This document shows, piece after piece, positions 32,635-35,432 of a DNA stretch of 35,432 nucleotides (within the stretch, counting starts at the first letter, position 1; the number at the start of each line of letters is the position of its first letter). Source of the stretch: Methanobacteriota archaeon. Its GTDB lineage: Archaea; Thermoplasmatota; Poseidoniia; Poseidoniales; Poseidoniaceae. The notes beneath the pieces are model-generated. The model was not told the origin of the DNA. It did not search any database and was given only the letters and a program-made list of their open reading frames with translations. The stretch is from contig NZFU01000073.1 in assembly GCA_002689345.1 (NCBI GenBank), forward strand, positions 1 to 35,432, given 5' to 3'. Both the position numbers and the translations under genes were made by a program.

Positions 32635-34269
32635 TCACTCGCTATGGAATCCATAGGTCCAGTCATGCGGTGGAGCGAATGTTTCCTTTATTGAACGAGG
32701 GCTAACCCATCTAAGTAGGTTTAGTGGAGAACCTGCTTTGTCATTGGTGCCACTACCTCTTGCTCCACCAAATGGTTGCTGTCCTACAACTGCTCCAGTA
32801 GGCTTGTCATTGATGTAGAAATTACCAGAACTGTAACGCAATGCTTTCAATGCTGTTTCGATATGTCTTCTATCAGTAGCAAATATAGAACCTGTAAGTG
32901 CATATTCAGAAGTCTTGTCACAGACTTCGAGGATTCTTTCGAAATCAGTATCTGGATAAACGTGTACCGAAAGGACGGGTCCAAAGATTTCTTCTTCCAT
33001 GCTTTCATATCGAGAATCTTCACAGACAATAGTTGTCGGTTCAATGAAGTAACCTACTGAGTCATCATAGCCTCCACCGGTTACAATTTCACAGCCAGGG
33101 TCTTCCTTTGCTCGATCGATATATCCTGTGATATTGTCAAAGGATTTCTTGTCGATAACCGCTGAAATGAAATTTGCGAAATCACGAGGATCACCCATGG
33201 TAATCTTTGCTACTTCAGCGCAGTAATCATCTTTGATTGCCTCCCAGACACTTTCAGGAACATAAACCCGACTTGCAGCACTACACTTTTGGCCTTGGTA
33301 TTCGAATCCTCCACGAAGCATTGCTACAAGCAGTGCTTGTCTGTCACAGTCTGGATGTGCTACAATGAAATCCTTGCCACCGGTTTCACCCACGATACGT
33401 GGATAAGAACGTAGGTTCTCAAGATTGTTTGCAATATCTTTCCACATGTTTCTAAACACACGAGTCGAACCTGTAAAGTGAATTCCTGCAAGTTCGGGAT
33501 GAGAGATACAAATGTCTCCTACCATCGAGGCTTTTCCTGGAATGAAATTGATTACTCCAGCAGGAAGACCTGCATCCATCATCAGTTTCATTAATCTATA
33601 GTTCGATACATAGGAGTTCCTTGAAGGCTTCCAAACACCAGTATTACCCATTATTGCTGCACTGGATGGAAGGTTTGCTGCAATACTGCTAAAGTTGAAT
33701 GGAGTAACGCTGAAAACGAATCCTTCAAGCGGACGAACTTCACTGGAATTCCACATACTAGAAGGCGAGACAGGAGGCTGAAGGTCCTCGTAGATCTGTC
33801 TGCAATAATCGCTATTGAATCTCCAGAAGTCAATCAATTCACAAGCAGAATCAATTTCTGCTTGATGGCATGTTTTGGATTGGTTCAGCATTGTTGAGGC
33901 ATTGATTTCAGCTCGACGTGGTCCAGCAAGTAATTCACTAGCCTTTAGGAAAATAGCACAACGTGCTTCCCATGGCATGCAAGACCACATCTTGTGTGCC
34001 TCTAGTGCCGAATTTATCGCTGCATTTACTTCTTCTTCGCCAGCCATGTGAACTCTTGCAATCACGTGGCCGTGATTGTGTGGCATAACTTGTTCAACAA
34101 TGTCACCAGTGAATATTTCTTCACCATTTATGATACATGGAATTTCCAATACTTCACATTCTTGCTTTGCTAATTCCGCCTTCAATTTCTTCCTTTCTTC
34201 ACTACCTGGAAGGTATCCAAGAATAGGTTCGTTGACAGGGGTTGGGGGGGCTACTACATTGTTCACCAT
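32635..34269 (-). CDS. 1-pyrroline-5-carboxylate dehydrogenase, ALDH4 type
   Basis: The 544-residue NAD-dependent aldehyde dehydrogenase has the catalytic Glu in GETGGKDF and the catalytic Cys in GQKCSAASR. The N-terminus NEPILGYLPGSEERKKLKAEL and DFWRFNSDYCRQIYEDLQPP are typical of the eukaryotic/Bacteroidetes ALDH4A1 subgroup rather than bacterial RocA. It oxidises P5C to glutamate in proline and arginine breakdown; no proline dehydrogenase is in the window. ATG 34269 has GGGGTGA only two bases upstream, while GTG 34266 has it at five, so the exact start is uncertain. The Shine-Dalgarno site is inside a perfect hairpin. Confidence 0.95.
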   Translation of the reverse strand: MVNNVVAPPTPVNEPILGYLPGSEERKKLKAELAKQECEVLEIPCIINGEEIFTGDIVEQVMPHNHGHVIARVHMAGEEEVNAAINSALEAHKMWSCMPWEARCAIFLKASELLAGPRRAEINASTMLNQSKTCHQAEIDSACELIDFWRFNSDYCRQIYEDLQPPVSPSSMWNSSEVRPLEGFVFSVTPFNFSSIAANLPSSAAIMGNTGVWKPSRNSYVSNYRLMKLMMDAGLPAGVINFIPGKASMVGDICISHPELAGIHFTGSTRVFRNMWKDIANNLENLRSYPRIVGETGGKDFIVAHPDCDRQALLVAMLRGGFEYQGQKCSAASRVYVPESVWEAIKDDYCAEVAKITMGDPRDFANFISAVIDKKSFDNITGYIDRAKEDPGCEIVTGGGYDDSVGYFIEPTTIVCEDSRYESMEEEIFGPVLSVHVYPDTDFERILEVCDKTSEYALTGSIFATDRRHIETALKALRYSSGNFYINDKPTGAVVGQQPFGGARGSGTNDKAGSPLNLLRWVSPRSIKETFAPPHDWTYGFHSE

Positions 34270-34272
34270 ATT

Positions 34273-34287
34273 CACCCCGAAGGGGTG
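34273..34287 (-). promoter_or_regulatory. Hairpin hiding the P5C dehydrogenase Shine-Dalgarno site
   Basis: CACCCC-GAA-GGGGTG on the plus strand; in the mRNA CACCCC pairs with GGGGTG, which is the ribosome-binding site of the gene. A TATA-like TTATTTTGA (about 34292-34300) lies just upstream, and the palindrome covers the expected transcription start. Confidence 0.55.
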
Positions 34288-34306
34288 TGGCTCAAAATAA
34301 TGCCCA

Positions 34307-34825
34307 TCAGTAAAGGTATGCCATTTTGTGCCTAACTTTAGCTATTTTTGGTGCTACAACCATCTGGCAATATCCGTTTCCTGGATTCAATTGGAAATAG
34401 TTGTGGTGATTCTTTTCGGCCTCGTGGTAGTTCGAAACAGGTGTAATCTCGGTGACAATTTCATCATCGAAATATTGTTGAAAATCGTCTTTTACTCGTT
34501 GGGCGGTAATCATCTGTTCATCATCAAGATAGAATATTGCAGAACGATATTGAGTTCCGATGTCATTACCTTGCCGATTTAATTGAGTTGGGTCGTGAAC
34601 AGTGAAGAAAACTTCGAGTATCGTTTCATAGGAAATAATCGAATCATCAAAAATAATCTCTACTACTTCAGCATGACCAGTTATGCCATTACACACAGAC
34701 TTGTAGGTTGGGTTTGGGTCATGTCCTCCTGCATAACCCGGGAGTGCCGATTCAATTCCTCGCATATCCTTGTACACCCCTTCAACACACCAGAAGCATC
34801 CACCGCCTACAATCGCTCTCGCCAT
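34307..34825 (-). CDS. msrA: Peptide methionine sulfoxide reductase A
   Basis: A 172-residue MsrA with the active-site GGCFWCVEGVY, the GYAGGHDPNPTYKSVCNGITGHAEVVEI segment and HDPTQLNRQGNDIGTQYRSAIFY, all family hallmarks. It reduces methionine-S-sulfoxide in damaged proteins. A further Cys in NGYCQMVV near the C-terminus could be the resolving cysteine. The ATG at 34825 has the box ATACAAT about 22 nt upstream and no Shine-Dalgarno, suggesting leaderless transcription. Its stop is followed within 10 nt by the promoter of the P5C dehydrogenase gene. Confidence 0.97.
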   Translation of the reverse strand: MARAIVGGGCFWCVEGVYKDMRGIESALPGYAGGHDPNPTYKSVCNGITGHAEVVEIIFDDSIISYETILEVFFTVHDPTQLNRQGNDIGTQYRSAIFYLDDEQMITAQRVKDDFQQYFDDEIVTEITPVSNYHEAEKNHHNYFQLNPGNGYCQMVVAPKIAKVRHKMAYLY

Positions 34826-34920
34826 AACATTGCTATTGGCTAATTGTATATTGAGTTCTGTAATGCCCTTCAGTCATAATTTATGCGCTTGACTAATTAG
34901 TTGGAGGTTTATGCAAGCCC

Positions 34921-35432
34921 ATGAGGGCTAGGCTACTGGTGCTGATTTTGCTGCTCTCTATTTTACCAGTCGATGTAGGTGCGACTTCTGGTAGAGCGTT
35001 GACTGCTCAAGTAGTTATGAGTGATAATCTGTGGAGTTCAGCAGATACTGTACAAGCGGATATTCATGTTTCAGGAGCACCCTATAACCGGGATATCTCA
35101 TTGACCTGGGAACTCAGCGATGCGAATGGAATTGTCGATAATGGTTCTGAAGTATTCCAAATGAGCGGCTCCACTCATTTGGTTCAATTATTCTTGAGCC
35201 AATTCTATTCTGGAAATACATACTATGATTTGTCTATCGAGGTGACTTTAGATTCCACAATAGTTTCAGATAATGTCCCATTTACAGTTCTACGCACATC
35301 ATTATTACAACCGGCATCAAATCTTGTGATATTTGGTGACTCGCTTTCGGATATGGGCAATGGTAATGCAAGTCCGATCGTGTCAACTGTATTCTCATCC
35401 CCACCTTATTGGTCTGGTCGATTCTCAAACGG
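34921..35432 (+). CDS. Secreted GDSL-type esterase/lipase, 3' end missing
   Basis: The first 171 codons are present; the gene runs off the window. A signal peptide (MRARLLVLILLLSILPVDVGA) leads to a beta-rich region of about 100 residues, then NLVIFGDSLSDMGN, the GDSL block with Ser141 as nucleophile, and PPYWSGRFSNG, which follows in phospholipase/thermolabile-hemolysin-like GDSL enzymes. It should be an extracellular lipid or ester hydrolase. A TAATTAG box about 25 nt upstream fits a leaderless start at 34921. A six-codon frame with GGAGG in front overlaps the start in another phase. Confidence 0.85.
   Translation, partial: MRARLLVLILLLSILPVDVGATSGRALTAQVVMSDNLWSSADTVQADIHVSGAPYNRDISLTWELSDANGIVDNGSEVFQMSGSTHLVQLFLSQFYSGNTYYDLSIEVTLDSTIVSDNVPFTVLRTSLLQPASNLVIFGDSLSDMGNGNASPIVSTVFSSPPYWSGRFSN

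Noticed and set aside
32453-32638. Small minus-strand frame between the PrsW-like and P5C dehydrogenase genes
   Set aside because: It overlaps the start of the PrsW-like gene in another frame and shows no protein-like features. The 144-bp gap probably holds only the PrsW promoter.

Overview
The window looks like a chromosomal piece of a marine planktonic euryarchaeon, most likely Marine Group II (Candidatus Poseidoniia). This is inferred from gene content; no database search was possible. The core information genes are archaeal: eL42, eS27, aIF2-alpha, Nop10, eL37, archaeal TyrRS, archaeal-type TIM, a PAC2 proteasome chaperone and a SAMP-like modifier. They are mixed with bacterial- or eukaryotic-looking metabolic genes: an E. 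coli-type PurF, ETF, glutaryl-CoA dehydrogenase, an ALDH4-type P5C dehydrogenase, MsrA, and a NaChBac-type channel. Genes are very tightly packed. First genes of units are often leaderless, with an AT-rich box about 26 nt before the start. Downstream genes carry AGGTGA-like Shine-Dalgarno sites 4-5 nt before the start.

Layout. 1-4231: tRNA-Ser(CGA), a SAMP-like protein, the minus-strand operon eL42-eS27-aIF2alpha-Nop10-PAC2, two unknown membrane proteins, and eL37. 4299-8950: plus-strand run purF, a ThiI-like protein without its P-loop, a beta-propeller/PKD-like protein and a metallo-beta-lactamase hydrolase. 8951-12360: minus-strand etfBA, then tyrS with an unknown partner. 12452-14842: a secreted membrane-anchored propeller and glutaryl-CoA dehydrogenase. 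14843-18803: a membrane alpha/beta-hydrolase and two different squalene/phytoene synthases. 19017-24395: a double zinc-ribbon protein with a long disordered GGPPKR tail, sucCD, a sugar nucleotidyltransferase, and TIM. 24378-27918: a degenerate Fe-S PD-(D/E)XK protein, a voltage-gated sodium-type channel, a cupredoxin, a DCC thiol protein and DUF2071. 27928-35432: a large membrane protein with a cysteine-free thioredoxin-like domain, DUF92, a PrsW-like protease, P5C dehydrogenase, MsrA, and the start of a secreted GDSL esterase that runs off the end.

Metabolically, glutaryl-CoA dehydrogenase, ETF, P5C dehydrogenase and succinyl-CoA ligase fit amino-acid catabolism feeding the TCA cycle. The prenyl synthases point to squalene or carotenoid synthesis. 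The most distinctive signals are: a recurring C4-5/G4-5 palindrome between the AT-rich box and the start codon of at least five genes; three proteins keeping a family fold but lacking the usual catalytic motif (ThiI-like, PD-(D/E)XK-like, thioredoxin-like); the voltage-gated channel; and six convergent gene junctions of which five have no intergenic DNA.
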